A stretch of 28,104 bases of DNA from Brevibacillus_F sp035644815 (GTDB lineage Bacteria; Bacillota; Bacilli; Brevibacillales; Brevibacillaceae): contig DASQNU010000150.1 in NCBI GenBank assembly GCA_035644815.1, positions 1 to 28,104 of the forward strand, written 5' to 3'. Of the stretch, positions 14,974 to 23,346 are shown one piece after another (the first letter of the stretch is position 1; each line of letters opens with the position of its first letter). Below the pieces are notes generated by a model. That model had not been told where the DNA came from, did no database searches, and was given only the letters and a program-made list of their open reading frames with translations. The translations under genes were made by a program, and so were the position numbers.

Positions 14974-16224
14974 CTAATTCACCCGTACCTTGCTGCCATC
15001 GGTCAATTGCGCAGTTGGATTCATGACAATCTTGTCACCAGAAGTCAAACCGCCTGTGACCTCAACCCAATCCGCTTGCTTTGTGCTTTGCGTGATCGCA
15101 ACCTGATGGACCACGTCCCCATCCAGCTTATACACAAAAGCCTTGCCTTCTTTCTCAACGACCGTGGAGGCAGGAATTTTCAAGCCTGCCGATGCTGCTT
15201 CCTCCGAGAGGATCACGTCAGCCAGCATGCCCGCACGCAGCAAGCCTTCTTTATTGCTGACAAGGATTTTTACTGGAAACGTGCTATTGTTCGCATCCGA
15301 AATCGGGCTGACAAATTCAACCGTTCCCGTGAAAGGTTTGTCTTCCAGGCTAGCGACACGCAGTGTTACCTGTCCGCCAACCTTCACTTGATTGATTTGG
15401 TCTTGTGGGATGCTTGCTTCCACTTTCACTTCATCCATTTGCACAATCGTCAACAGCGGTACACCCGGCGATGCCATCTCCCCTGGATCGATGCTGCGGC
15501 GTGCAACAACACCCGCAATTGGAGAGGTTACTTTGGTATTGCTGAGTGTGATTTTTGCCAGCTCCAAGCTGGATTTCAGGCGATCTACCTCTGCTTGCAA
15601 GGCTGCCAACGAATTGGAGGTAGCCCCTGCTTGTGCCAATTCCAATTGAGCCTGGGCTTGCACAAAGCCTGTACGGGCCTTTTCCAGCTCCAACGATACT
15701 TTTTCATACTCAGACTGCGAAATCGCCCCTGATTCATACAATGCTTTCATCCGGTTAAAGGTGGATTGGGCCACATCCTGAGATGCTTTGGCTTGCTCCA
15801 CTACGCTGCGCAACCGATCAAGCTCTTGTGAACGTGCGCCTGCTTTTGTATCTGCGAGTTTTGCCTGTGCACTGGCGATGGCGGATTCTGCCTGTCTTAC
15901 CTGTTGCACATAGTCCGAGGAATCGAGCTGTACAAGCACTTGCCCAGGCTTGACGACATCCCCTTCTTTCACCATTACTTGCGCTACTTTCCCAGACAGT
16001 TTGGACACTGCCTGGATTTCTTCCGCAGCCACCACTTTTCCGCTTGCCGTGATCCCGCTCTCTTGACCGCTGCCAACATTCCACACCTTTACAGCCGGAA
16101 CCGCTGCTTGCACACTGCCTGCCGGCTGAGCATTGTCGCTGCAGCCTACCACTGCCAACGAAAGACTGGAAAGCAACGCAAACCAGGTTACTGTACGTTT
16201 TGCTTTTCTATTCATAATCGTCAC
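14974..16224 (-). CDS. Lipoprotein HlyD/RND-type efflux adaptor
   Basis: A 416-residue membrane-fusion protein. The N-terminus has a basic start, a hydrophobic stretch and a lipobox, AVVGC at about residue 28, so it is likely a lipoprotein anchored to the outer face of the membrane. Then come a split biotinyl-lipoyl domain (GKVAQVMVKEGDVVKPGQVLVQLD and later TKVTSPIAGVVARRSIDPGEMASPG), a long coiled-coil hairpin rich in Ala, Gln and Lys between them, and a beta-barrel. These adaptors link an exporter to the cell exterior, and in Gram-positives often work with ABC or MFS pumps. The GTG at 16224 has AAAGGA 7 bases ahead and begins one base after the previous stop, so it is coupled. An ATG at 16215 is an alternative. 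Confidence 0.9.
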   Translation of the reverse strand: MTIMNRKAKRTVTWFALLSSLSLAVVGCSDNAQPAGSVQAAVPAVKVWNVGSGQESGITASGKVVAAEEIQAVSKLSGKVAQVMVKEGDVVKPGQVLVQLDSSDYVQQVRQAESAIASAQAKLADTKAGARSQELDRLRSVVEQAKASQDVAQSTFNRMKALYESGAISQSEYEKVSLELEKARTGFVQAQAQLELAQAGATSNSLAALQAEVDRLKSSLELAKITLSNTKVTSPIAGVVARRSIDPGEMASPGVPLLTIVQMDEVKVEASIPQDQINQVKVGGQVTLRVASLEDKPFTGTVEFVSPISDANNSTFPVKILVSNKEGLLRAGMLADVILSEEAASAGLKIPASTVVEKEGKAFVYKLDGDVVHQVAITQSTKQADWVEVTGGLTSGDKIVMNPTAQLTDGSKVRVN

Positions 16225-16225
16225 C

Positions 16226-16885
16226 CTATATTCCTTTCACTTCGATCTTGATGAAAGCGTTCATGCCTGTTGACAAATCCACATCTGCTGCTGTGTCAAT
16301 GGCAATTTTGATCGGAATCCGTTGTGTCACCTTCGTAAAGTTGCCGCTCGTATTGGAAGCAGGCAGCAAAGAGAAGGTGGAGTTGGTTGCTTGCCCGATT
16401 TCGGATACGTGCCCAACCAGCTGCTTGCCAGGGAAAGCATCGATTTCAATCTCTACTTTTTGCCCCAGCTGCAATCGTCCTACTTCGGTTTCCTCAATAT
16501 TCGCGCTGATGTACAGCTTGCTTTCATCTACAACCATCGCTACGGCTTGCCCTGGAGATACGACTTCCCCTACTTTGGCTAATGTTTTCAATACGGTACC
16601 CGAAATCGGTGCGCGCAAGGCCGCATTATCAAGCAAATTGGTTGGCAAATTCGTAGTATCCTGCTGACCGACAATCTGGTCGGAAACGACAGGATCACCG
16701 TCTGCAATCGCCAGCGACGTTATTTTTCCTGAGATGCGCGGCATGATCCGATAAATATCCCCCGCTACACGGGCATCTTCCGTTTTTACATAGTGCTGCC
16801 CTTGATACCAGTAGTAGCCGCCAATCCCTGCACCACTGATCACCATAAGCGTAAGAATGAGGGTAAGTACTGTCTTGCGATTCAT
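16226..16885 (-). CDS. Short EmrA/YhbJ-like membrane-fusion protein
   Basis: A 219-residue protein with one N-terminal membrane anchor (about residues 6-27) followed by YVKTEDARVAGDIYRIMPRISGKI, the biotinyl-lipoyl half typical of EmrA, then LRAPISGTVLKTLAKVGEVVSPGQ, the second half, and a beta-barrel (LYISANIEETEVGRLQLGQKVEIEID). Unlike E. coli EmrA (about 390 residues) it has no long coiled-coil hairpin between the lipoyl halves, as suits a Gram-positive envelope with no outer membrane. It probably partners the MFS pump at 13405-14961. The ATG overlaps the marR stop as ATGA, with GAGGAG 5 bases ahead. Confidence 0.88.
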   Translation of the reverse strand: MNRKTVLTLILTLMVISGAGIGGYYWYQGQHYVKTEDARVAGDIYRIMPRISGKITSLAIADGDPVVSDQIVGQQDTTNLPTNLLDNAALRAPISGTVLKTLAKVGEVVSPGQAVAMVVDESKLYISANIEETEVGRLQLGQKVEIEIDAFPGKQLVGHVSEIGQATNSTFSLLPASNTSGNFTKVTQRIPIKIAIDTAADVDLSTGMNAFIKIEVKGI

Positions 16886-17322
16886 TCTTTCTCCTCAACT
16901 TTCTTTTCTATTTTTCCAATAATGAGCGTAAATGAACGGATAATCATATCAAGTTCTTCCTCAGTCAAGCCTTCCAATAACTCCTGGTAATACTCTTCTG
17001 TAAAAAAAGGAATTTTCTCGATTGTTTTTTCAATTTCTGCGGATTTCCGGATCCAGATCACCCGGCGGTCCTCTTCATCTCGCACTCGTTCTACGAATTT
17101 CTCCCGTTCCAACCGGTCAATAATTCCCGAGATCGTGCTGTACGAAAGATCCAGGGCTTTGGTGATCTGCCCAATTGTCTTCGGTTCCTCAAACACCTGT
17201 TTCAACACCATGATTTGCGGCATGGTCAGACCGTGATCCCCTACCTCACGGGTAAACGCAGTCTGATATACCTTGCGAAATTTTCGCAGCAAATCACGGA
17301 TAATCACTGCTTTCCCAAGCAC
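16882..17322 (-). CDS. MarR-family transcriptional regulator
   Basis: A 146-residue winged-helix regulator. The HTH is seen in TIGQITKALDLSYSTISGIIDRLEREKFVERVRDEEDRRVIWIRK (about residues 52-95), shown by its marks: LDLSYSTISGIIDRLE and the wing DEEDRRV. The N- and C-terminal helices form the dimer region. Proteins of this class usually repress their own operon and release DNA on binding a drug or phenolic ligand. It is first in the marR-emrA-adaptor-pump operon and lies directly downstream of two palindromic operators (17342-17374). The start is a GTG with AGGAGG only 3 bases ahead; the next in-frame GTG at 17307 is too far from any site. Confidence 0.9.
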   Translation of the reverse strand: MLGKAVIIRDLLRKFRKVYQTAFTREVGDHGLTMPQIMVLKQVFEEPKTIGQITKALDLSYSTISGIIDRLEREKFVERVRDEEDRRVIWIRKSAEIEKTIEKIPFFTEEYYQELLEGLTEEELDMIIRSFTLIIGKIEKKVEEKE

Positions 17323-17341
17323 TCTCCTCCTTCCTGTTATT

Positions 17342-17374
17342 TATTTCGGACACGAAATATTTCGACACGAAATA
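17342..17374 (-). promoter_or_regulatory. Tandem palindromic operators ahead of marR
   Basis: TATTTCGgacaCGAAATA (17342-17359) and TATTTCGacaCGAAATA (17358-17374) are two 7-bp-arm palindromes that overlap by the shared TA, differing by one base in spacer length. They lie between the candidate promoter and the marR start, 20 to 50 bases upstream of the GTG. They are the obvious binding sites for the MarR product and would block transcription of the operon. Confidence 0.75.
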
Positions 17375-17387
17375 ATATAGCACACAA

Positions 17388-17416
17388 AGAATAAGGTGAA
17401 AAGTAAAAAGCGTCAA
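17388..17416 (-). promoter_or_regulatory. Candidate promoter of the marR efflux operon
   Basis: On the minus strand TTGACG (17411-17416), a 17-base spacer and TATTCT (17388-17393). Transcription would begin near 17381, just upstream of the operators. An alternative -10, TATATT at 17376-17381, lacks a good -35. Confidence 0.45.
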
Positions 17417-17468
17417 TTGATAACCCTTTCAGCAATTCAAAGAAAAGTCCGAATCTTCCATACAAAGT

Positions 17469-17499
17469 AAAAAAACGGGACCACTACCGATCACCGTTT
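17469..17499 (-). terminator. Terminator of the ppk-vanW unit
   Basis: On the minus strand ACGG, a bulged T, GATC, a 6-base loop, then GGTC and CCGT, followed by seven Ts. It overlaps the last codons of the VanW-domain gene and separates it from the marR operon. Confidence 0.7.
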
Positions 17500-18431
17500 T
17501 TACTCAGAACCTGCTTTTCTTCACTTTTGACCTCTTCAGGAAGCTCCTTTGACACACGTGGGACGTGCCGGGGTTCATGCTCCAGCTCCGGAAAGGAATG
17601 AATCGATACATAGACTTGTCCGTAAATCGACTTGGCTCGGATGAGTACCGGATACGGATATTTGTTTTGGAAAACCAAGTCGGGACCATTCCAACTGACC
17701 GTAGCATCTCGGCCGGGGGGCACATAAGGCACCTCCCGCGAATGGGAATAGCGCTTCACGATATGAATGCCTGCCCGATCAACGGCATTAAACAGCGTGG
17801 AAGAAACTTGGCAGATCCCCCCACCAATGCCCTCGGATAATTCTCCTTTTACGATGACAGGCGCTTCCAAATACCCTTTTGCACGAGTCCGCTTCCCGAC
17901 CACTTTGTTGAAAGAAAATATTTCTCCCGGCAGCAAAACATAGTTGTTGATGGCCTCGGCAGCCAGCTTAATATTATGCGAACGATTATGATTTCGAGAA
18001 TTAAAGTAGGTGGTATACTGGCCGATCTTTTTTTGCCGTACCTGTGCAAGCAATCCTTGATCCACTTTGGGCATCAGAACTCTTGTAGGATTCTCAAGCT
18101 TCGCGCTGCCAGATCCATAGTAATATTCATAGAAGCCCAGCTTCACTTGGGCTCCGTTTATTTGCATGCCTTTTTTTTCCGGAATGATTTTGCCGGCATC
18201 ATCGATAATCGCATTGATCGGGGGGCGATCCACTTCTTTTTTTACGCTTTCGATCCAACCCTGTAATTTGTGCTCGTCTATAAGCGGAACACCCGAAAAG
18301 GGTAAGGTAACGTCTTCCTTTTGTACAGTTGCGATCTCTTTTCCCTCGATCACAATCTTGAACGGTTCTGCTGGCTCGATTGGCTGCAACTGCAGCAATA
18401 GTAACAGTCCAGTCATTATCGCTGTACCCAT
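17484..18431 (-). CDS. VanW-domain protein (YoaR-like), exported or membrane-anchored
   Basis: A 315-residue protein. The C-terminal half is a VanW domain: RSHNIKLAAEAINNYVLLPGEIFSFN, KRTRAKGYLEAPVIVKGE, GGGICQVSSTLFNAVDRAGI, and RYSHSREVPYVPPGRDATV are all present. The N-terminal half has weakly similar G5/YoaR-like sequence (LPFSGVPLIDEHKLQGWI). A hydrophobic stretch at residues 3-17 suggests export. VanW proteins are common in spore-formers, and their biochemical function is not established; the name comes from vancomycin clusters but nothing here indicates resistance. The ATG at 18431 has GGGGGTGGA ahead. The frame stays open to 18512, overlapping ppk, and an in-frame ATG with a basic stretch (MKILPNAHIK) lies between, so the start is uncertain. 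Confidence 0.85.
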   Translation of the reverse strand: MGTAIMTGLLLLLQLQPIEPAEPFKIVIEGKEIATVQKEDVTLPFSGVPLIDEHKLQGWIESVKKEVDRPPINAIIDDAGKIIPEKKGMQINGAQVKLGFYEYYYGSGSAKLENPTRVLMPKVDQGLLAQVRQKKIGQYTTYFNSRNHNRSHNIKLAAEAINNYVLLPGEIFSFNKVVGKRTRAKGYLEAPVIVKGELSEGIGGGICQVSSTLFNAVDRAGIHIVKRYSHSREVPYVPPGRDATVSWNGPDLVFQNKYPYPVLIRAKSIYGQVYVSIHSFPELEHEPRHVPRVSKELPEEVKSEEKQVLSKNGDR

Positions 18432-18499
18432 AAATCCACCCCCGCCCTTAATATGAGCGTTAGGCAAGATTTTCATGCTTAGGAATGAACGCGATCCGT

Positions 18500-20629
18500 C
18501 TAGTACACCCATTCATCCTTTGCTTTATACGGTGTAAAAAAGAGCATCTCACGTTTTTTTAACTCAGCTGTTTCAATTGCCTGCTGCATAAAATACAGTT
18601 GACTGCTAAAAGCTGCTTCGCTATCTTGCGGATGGACGCGGTGATAGTTCCCCTCCGAATCCAAGAGGCGCGCTTTCGTATTGTCCTGTAGATAAAGATC
18701 CACGATGTCTGTAACCCGCTTGGCCAAATCAGGCTGCTCGATGGGAAATAGCAGCTCTACCCGTCGATCCAGATTGCGGGTCATCCAGTCCGCACTGGAA
18801 AGATACACCTCGGTCTGGCCACCGTTGCCGAAAATAAAGATACGGCTATGCTCCAGGAATCGATCGATAATACTGCGTACACGGATGTTTTCGCTAACCC
18901 CCGGAATGCCTGGACGCAAGCAGCAGATGCCACGTACGATCAAATCGATCTGTACGCCTGCGCAAGACGCCTCATACAAGCAGCCGATGATTTCTTCATC
19001 CGTCAGCGAATTCATTTTGGCTATAATACGCCCCGGGTTCTGAGGAGTCGTCTTTTCCACTTCCCGCCTGATCATCTCGCGGAATTTCCTGCGCAATCCT
19101 TTTGGCGCTGCTTCCAGCTTGCGCCATTCCGGCGGCTCTGAGTAACCCGATAAATCATTGAATAGGGCAGAAGCGTCCACCCCTATGTCAGGATTGCTGG
19201 TAAACAGCCCGAGATCCGTATACAAGGTTGCTGTGATGTTGTTATAGTTCCCGGTGCTCAGATGCACATATCGTCTGATGCGGTCCCCTTCTTTGCGCAC
19301 CACAAGCGTAATCTTGCAGTGCGTCTTCAATCCGACCAGACCATAAATCACTTGGCAACCGGATTTCTCCAATTGTTTTGCCCAATGAATATTGTTTTCC
19401 TCGTCAAAACGTGCCTTTAATTCTACCAATACGGTTACTTGCTTCCCATTTTCCGCTGCCAGCGCCAAGGAGCGTACGATCGGAGAATCTCCGCTTACAC
19501 GATAGAGCGTCTGCTTGATTGCCAGGACATTGGGATCTTCCGCTGCCTTTTGCACAAAATCTACGACGCAGTCAAATGATTCAAAAGGATGATGTACCAA
19601 GATATCACGTTTGGCGATCGCTTCAAACAGATCTTCTTCACCGATCAAATCGGCAGGAGGCAGTGGTAGAATCATTTCATTGCGTAAGTGCTCGTAGCCG
19701 GGTAATTGGATAAAGCCAAAGAACTTGGTCAAATCGATCGGACCGTTTATCGGATAAATATCGCGCGGATGCACCTCAAGCGCTTCCTGCAAAATGAGAC
19801 GAACCTCTTCATCCATCTGTCCATCAATTTCCAGGCGGATGGCCGCTCCCCACTTGCGTTTTTTCAGCTCTTTCTCAATTTCCTCCAGCAAATCTTCCGC
19901 GCCTTCTTCATCCAGCGTCATATCCGCATTTCGTGTAATGCGAAACGGATGTACCGACGTCACTTCATTTCCTTTGAAAAGACGATTGCTGTATTTTTTA
20001 ATCACTTCTTCCAGTAAAATGTAGACCTTTCCTTCCTCTGCCGGCAGCTCGATGAACCGCGACAATACAGCAGGCACTTGAACAACGGCAAAAACCTGCT
20101 TAAGCGTGCTCTCCGTTCTGCGCTCCAGCATGACCGCCAAATTCAGGCTCTTATTCAGCAGTAACGGAAAAGGTCTGCTCTGATCCACGGCAAGCGGTGT
20201 CAGCACCGGATAAATCAACGAATCGAAGTATTCTTCCAAAAAAGCTTCTTGCTCCTGTGTCAGCTCTGCTTCTTGCAGAAACCGGATCCCGTTTTCCTCT
20301 AACTGCGGCAAGATATTTTCCCGCAAGCATTGATATTGTCTCTCCACCATTTGATGAGTCCGTGCATTTATCATCCGCAGCTGCTCTTTTGGTGTATATC
20401 CGGATGAATCTGGGCGATTGAAGCCAGCCTTCACCTGATCCTTCAGACCGGCTACACGCACCATGAAAAACTCGTCCAGATTGGAAGAAACGATCGCCAG
20501 AAACTTCAATCGCTCCAGCACCGGATTAGATTCGTCCATGGCCTCTTCCAGCACGCGGCTGTTAAAGGCAAGCCAACTCATTTCTCGATTGATAAAATAA
20601 TCCGGATGAAGAAGATCTCTCTCTTCCAC
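18500..20629 (-). CDS. ppk: Polyphosphate kinase 1
   Basis: A 709-residue PPK1 of normal length. It has the N-terminal helical domain (YFINREMSWLAFNSRVLEEA), the head domain, and two phospholipase-D-like catalytic domains. The autophosphorylated His is in GLKTHCKITLVV and the second conserved His in FLEHSRIFIFGNGG; SADWMTRNLDRRVEL follows. It polymerises the gamma-phosphate of ATP into polyphosphate, reversibly. The frame is open back to a GTG at 20656, but the GTG at 20629 has AAGGGGGAG 6 bases ahead and begins MEERDLLHPDYFINRE. It follows phoU by 110 bases with no clear terminator, so phoU-ppk-vanW may be one unit. No exopolyphosphatase gene is in view. Confidence 0.95.
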   Translation of the reverse strand: MEERDLLHPDYFINREMSWLAFNSRVLEEAMDESNPVLERLKFLAIVSSNLDEFFMVRVAGLKDQVKAGFNRPDSSGYTPKEQLRMINARTHQMVERQYQCLRENILPQLEENGIRFLQEAELTQEQEAFLEEYFDSLIYPVLTPLAVDQSRPFPLLLNKSLNLAVMLERRTESTLKQVFAVVQVPAVLSRFIELPAEEGKVYILLEEVIKKYSNRLFKGNEVTSVHPFRITRNADMTLDEEGAEDLLEEIEKELKKRKWGAAIRLEIDGQMDEEVRLILQEALEVHPRDIYPINGPIDLTKFFGFIQLPGYEHLRNEMILPLPPADLIGEEDLFEAIAKRDILVHHPFESFDCVVDFVQKAAEDPNVLAIKQTLYRVSGDSPIVRSLALAAENGKQVTVLVELKARFDEENNIHWAKQLEKSGCQVIYGLVGLKTHCKITLVVRKEGDRIRRYVHLSTGNYNNITATLYTDLGLFTSNPDIGVDASALFNDLSGYSEPPEWRKLEAAPKGLRRKFREMIRREVEKTTPQNPGRIIAKMNSLTDEEIIGCLYEASCAGVQIDLIVRGICCLRPGIPGVSENIRVRSIIDRFLEHSRIFIFGNGGQTEVYLSSADWMTRNLDRRVELLFPIEQPDLAKRVTDIVDLYLQDNTKARLLDSEGNYHRVHPQDSEAAFSSQLYFMQQAIETAELKKREMLFFTPYKAKDEWVY

Positions 20630-20739
20630 CGGGTTCTCCCCCTTTTTTATCCCCACGCAATGTGTCAGGCTACGATTCGTTTCCCTGTATATTATTTACC
20701 CATACGCGCCTTCTCTCTAAACGAAGCTGTACCAGCGCG

Positions 20740-21396
20740 TTAGTTGTTTAAATCCGCCATTTTTCCTGTATTGAGATAAATGATCCACTCGCAAATATTC
20801 GTAACATGATCCGCAATTCTCTCCAAATATTGTGCAACCAGGAGCAAATGCGTCCCTTGCGAAATATGATCGTTATTCTTACTCATCACTTCTATCATAT
20901 CACGGAATATTTTGGAAAACAGTTTATCTACCACATCATCTCGAGCTGCGATTTCTTCCGCTTCTTCCTGATTGCGGGTGATATAGGCATTGAGGCAATC
21001 TCGTACCATCGCTTTGACATGATCGGCCATGATTGGAATATCGATCAGTGGTTTAATATACGTTTCCGGCATAAGGCGACGGGTAGTTTTGGCAATAGCC
21101 ACCGCATGATCCCCCATCCGTTCCAGATCGGTGACGAGCTTCAGCATGGTTCCCAATCTGCGTAAGTCTCCACCGACTGGTTGCTGCAGGGCGATTAAAC
21201 GGAAGCAACCGGCTTCGATCTCCTGCTCCAATGAATTGATCAGCTTGTCGCTGTCAATGACTTCTTCCGCCAGCTTGCCATCGCGTTCCACCAGACTTTT
21301 AATGGCCTTGTGTATAGCTTCTTCGACCAATGTACCCATCGTCATCAGCTTGCGATGCAGAACATCCAATTGTTCTTCAAAAATTTGTCTGGTCAT
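20740..21396 (-). CDS. phoU: Phosphate-signalling protein PhoU
   Basis: A 218-residue protein made of two PhoU three-helix repeats, each with the metal-binding signature: DLERMGDHAVAIA (about residues 92-104) and YLERIADHVTNICEW (about 190-204). PhoU damps the phosphate two-component system and the Pst transporter in other bacteria, probably through contact with PhoR and PstB. The ATG has GGAGGGG 8 bases ahead. It lies just downstream of the phoR terminator with its own candidate promoter, and upstream of ppk. B. subtilis lacks a phoU beside phoPR, so this link is of interest. Confidence 0.95.
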   Translation of the reverse strand: MTRQIFEEQLDVLHRKLMTMGTLVEEAIHKAIKSLVERDGKLAEEVIDSDKLINSLEQEIEAGCFRLIALQQPVGGDLRRLGTMLKLVTDLERMGDHAVAIAKTTRRLMPETYIKPLIDIPIMADHVKAMVRDCLNAYITRNQEEAEEIAARDDVVDKLFSKIFRDMIEVMSKNNDHISQGTHLLLVAQYLERIADHVTNICEWIIYLNTGKMADLNN

Positions 21397-21465
21397 TGCT
21401 TCTACCCCTCCAATGGTGCCTCATTTTATTCGATCAGGCCAATGTTACTAGGGATATATAGAAGC

Positions 21466-21495
21466 ATAGTAAAGGGAGTGTATTTTTTTTGTTAA
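21466..21495 (-). promoter_or_regulatory. Candidate phoU promoter
   Basis: On the minus strand TTAACA (21490-21495), an 18-base spacer and TACTAT (21466-21471). TTAACA is also the half-site sequence bound by PhoP in Bacillus subtilis, but no well-matched second half-site lies 11 bases away, so PhoP control is only a possibility. Confidence 0.4.
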
Positions 21496-21510
21496 GATTC
21501 TTTTTTTTGC

Positions 21511-21546
21511 AAAAACAGCCACCTTACCCACGGTGACTGTTTTTTT
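21511..21546. terminator. Terminator after phoR
   Basis: ACAGCCACC (21515-21523) and GGTGACTGT (21532-21540) pair over 9 bases with one wobble. The minus strand reads through into a run of five Ts. It starts 7 bases after the phoR stop. Confidence 0.88.
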
Positions 21547-21552
21547 GCAAAT

Positions 21553-23313
21553 CTATTTGGCCGAAAAGGAAAGCGTAAAGGTCGTTCCTTTTCCTTCTTC
21601 GCTTTCAACCTTGATGTTACCATGAAGATTGTCAATCAGATGCTTCACAATGGCAAGGCCGAGACCTGTCCCGCCTGAATCTCTGGTACGCGCCTTATCT
21701 ACTCGATAGAAGCGTTCAAAAATACGTCCTAGATCCTTTTCAGGGATGCCGATGCCTGTATCGGATACACGTATGCTTGTGCCCGACGCATCCTGACTAA
21801 TCTCCAGTGTAATGATGCCCCCCTCTGGTGTGTAGGCAATCGAGTTGCTCACAAGGTTCAACAGGATTTGATGCAGACTGTCGCGGTCCGTTACCATCCA
21901 AATATCAGCCGACTCATGAAAACGGATCGTCAGTTGTTTTTTGGATGCCTGCTCTTGAACGAGGGTAATCAAATCGGTAATCAACGTGTTTACATGCAGG
22001 TTTTCCAGTGTCAACGGGATCTTCTTCATCTCAATTCGGGACAGATCCAACGTATCCCTGATCATCCGATTCAGCCGTTCGCTCTCGTCATAGATGATCT
22101 GCAGGAAATTGCGGCAGATCTCTTCGTCATGCATGGCTCCATCTAATAAGGTCTCCGTAAAGCCTTTGATGGAGGTTATCGGTGTACGCAACTCATGAGA
22201 CACATTGGCCACAAAGTTACTGCGTAGTTTCTCCAGACGCCGTATCTCTGTGATATCATGCAGAACCGCCACTACGCCTTTGGCTTCCCCTTTATAGTTA
22301 ATATACGGAGCAAAGCTTACATCCAAAATACGTTCCTGCGGGTAGTAAATATGCACTTCTTCCCGAAATTTTTCCCCCAGATCGATGCATCGGTCGATAT
22401 ATTGACTTAGGCCAAAGCTTTTTCCTGCCTCAATATGCAGCTTTCCGATCAGCTCTGCGTGCGAGGTGCCGAGCAGCTTTTCTACGGCAGGGTTGACCAG
22501 CATGATTCGCCGATTTTCCGAGACAAAAATTACGCCACTGGTCATATTGGTCAAAACGCCTGTCAATCGCTGCTGATTTTCCGAGATTTCATACATCTGC
22601 TGCTCCAAGCTGGAAGCCATGAAATTAATCGCGCCTGCCAGCTGTCCGATTTCATCCTTCGCCCGCAGCTTTACCCGGCTTTCAAATTGCCGCTGGGTAA
22701 TCGCTTTTGCCACCCGGGTAATCTCCTCAATCGGTTTGCTAATATTGGATGAGATCTTGGATACGACAAGGGAGCCTACTACGAGAGTAATGAACAAGCC
22801 AGTCAACAAGCTGTACCACATACGGTGTATAGTGGTTGCAATTTCTTCCATCGACATCGCGGAGCGGACGGAGCCGATTACTTCACCGTGATAAGTGACA
22901 GGGACAGCCACATACAGCATATCAAAGCCTAAGGTGTCACTATATCGTCGGGCAGTACCCGTTTTCCCCCGCAATGCAGACTCAAACTCCGGACGGTGGG
23001 CATGATTTTCCATTCCTTCTGGATTAGACTCCGAATCGTAACGGACTTCACCCGTTTGATCGATAATCGTCACCCGCACATCATCAGCAGGAGAAAACTG
23101 TTGCAGTCTCTCCTTTAGCAGGATTCTATCTTCCAGCTGACTGTTATTATCGATCGTCTCAGCGATAAACCGAGACTCTCTCCATAACAGCTCCTGCAAT
23201 GTTTCCAAATAAGAACGCTCTACGATCTTGGCAAAAAAGACACCCATCAAGACCATCACTACAGAGATCAGTCCGAGTATGGTAAACGTTAGCTTAAACC
23301 GAAAACGGGTCAC
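21553..23313 (-). CDS. phoR: Phosphate sensor histidine kinase PhoR
   Basis: A 586-residue membrane kinase. Membrane segments lie at about 10-30 and 167-186, enclosing an extracytoplasmic sensor domain of about 135 residues. Then come a HAMP linker (190-245), a PAS domain (GVLTNMTSGVIFVSENRRIML), HisKA with His373 in NVSHELRTPITS, and an HATPase domain with NLVSNSIAYTPEGG, DTGIGIPEKDLGRIFERFYR and GGTGLGLAIVKHLI. In Bacilli PhoR phosphorylates PhoP on phosphate starvation. Domain order and length match B. subtilis PhoR, and the gene follows phoP by 33 bases. The start is a GTG at 23313 with GGTGGTGGA upstream. Confidence 0.95.
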   Translation of the reverse strand: MTRFRFKLTFTILGLISVVMVLMGVFFAKIVERSYLETLQELLWRESRFIAETIDNNSQLEDRILLKERLQQFSPADDVRVTIIDQTGEVRYDSESNPEGMENHAHRPEFESALRGKTGTARRYSDTLGFDMLYVAVPVTYHGEVIGSVRSAMSMEEIATTIHRMWYSLLTGLFITLVVGSLVVSKISSNISKPIEEITRVAKAITQRQFESRVKLRAKDEIGQLAGAINFMASSLEQQMYEISENQQRLTGVLTNMTSGVIFVSENRRIMLVNPAVEKLLGTSHAELIGKLHIEAGKSFGLSQYIDRCIDLGEKFREEVHIYYPQERILDVSFAPYINYKGEAKGVVAVLHDITEIRRLEKLRSNFVANVSHELRTPITSIKGFTETLLDGAMHDEEICRNFLQIIYDESERLNRMIRDTLDLSRIEMKKIPLTLENLHVNTLITDLITLVQEQASKKQLTIRFHESADIWMVTDRDSLHQILLNLVSNSIAYTPEGGIITLEISQDASGTSIRVSDTGIGIPEKDLGRIFERFYRVDKARTRDSGGTGLGLAIVKHLIDNLHGNIKVESEEGKGTTFTLSFSAK

Positions 23314-23346
23314 AAATCCACCACCATCATGCTGCTATTTACGTAT

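Noticed and set aside
14953..15732. A 259-residue open frame antisense to the lipoprotein adaptor
   Set aside because: Composition is unlike a real protein and the opposite frame has clear adaptor domains.
17484..18431. VanW-domain gene as evidence of vancomycin resistance
   Set aside because: No vanH, vanA, vanX, vanS or vanR type genes are near. VanW domains are common in spore-formers outside resistance clusters.
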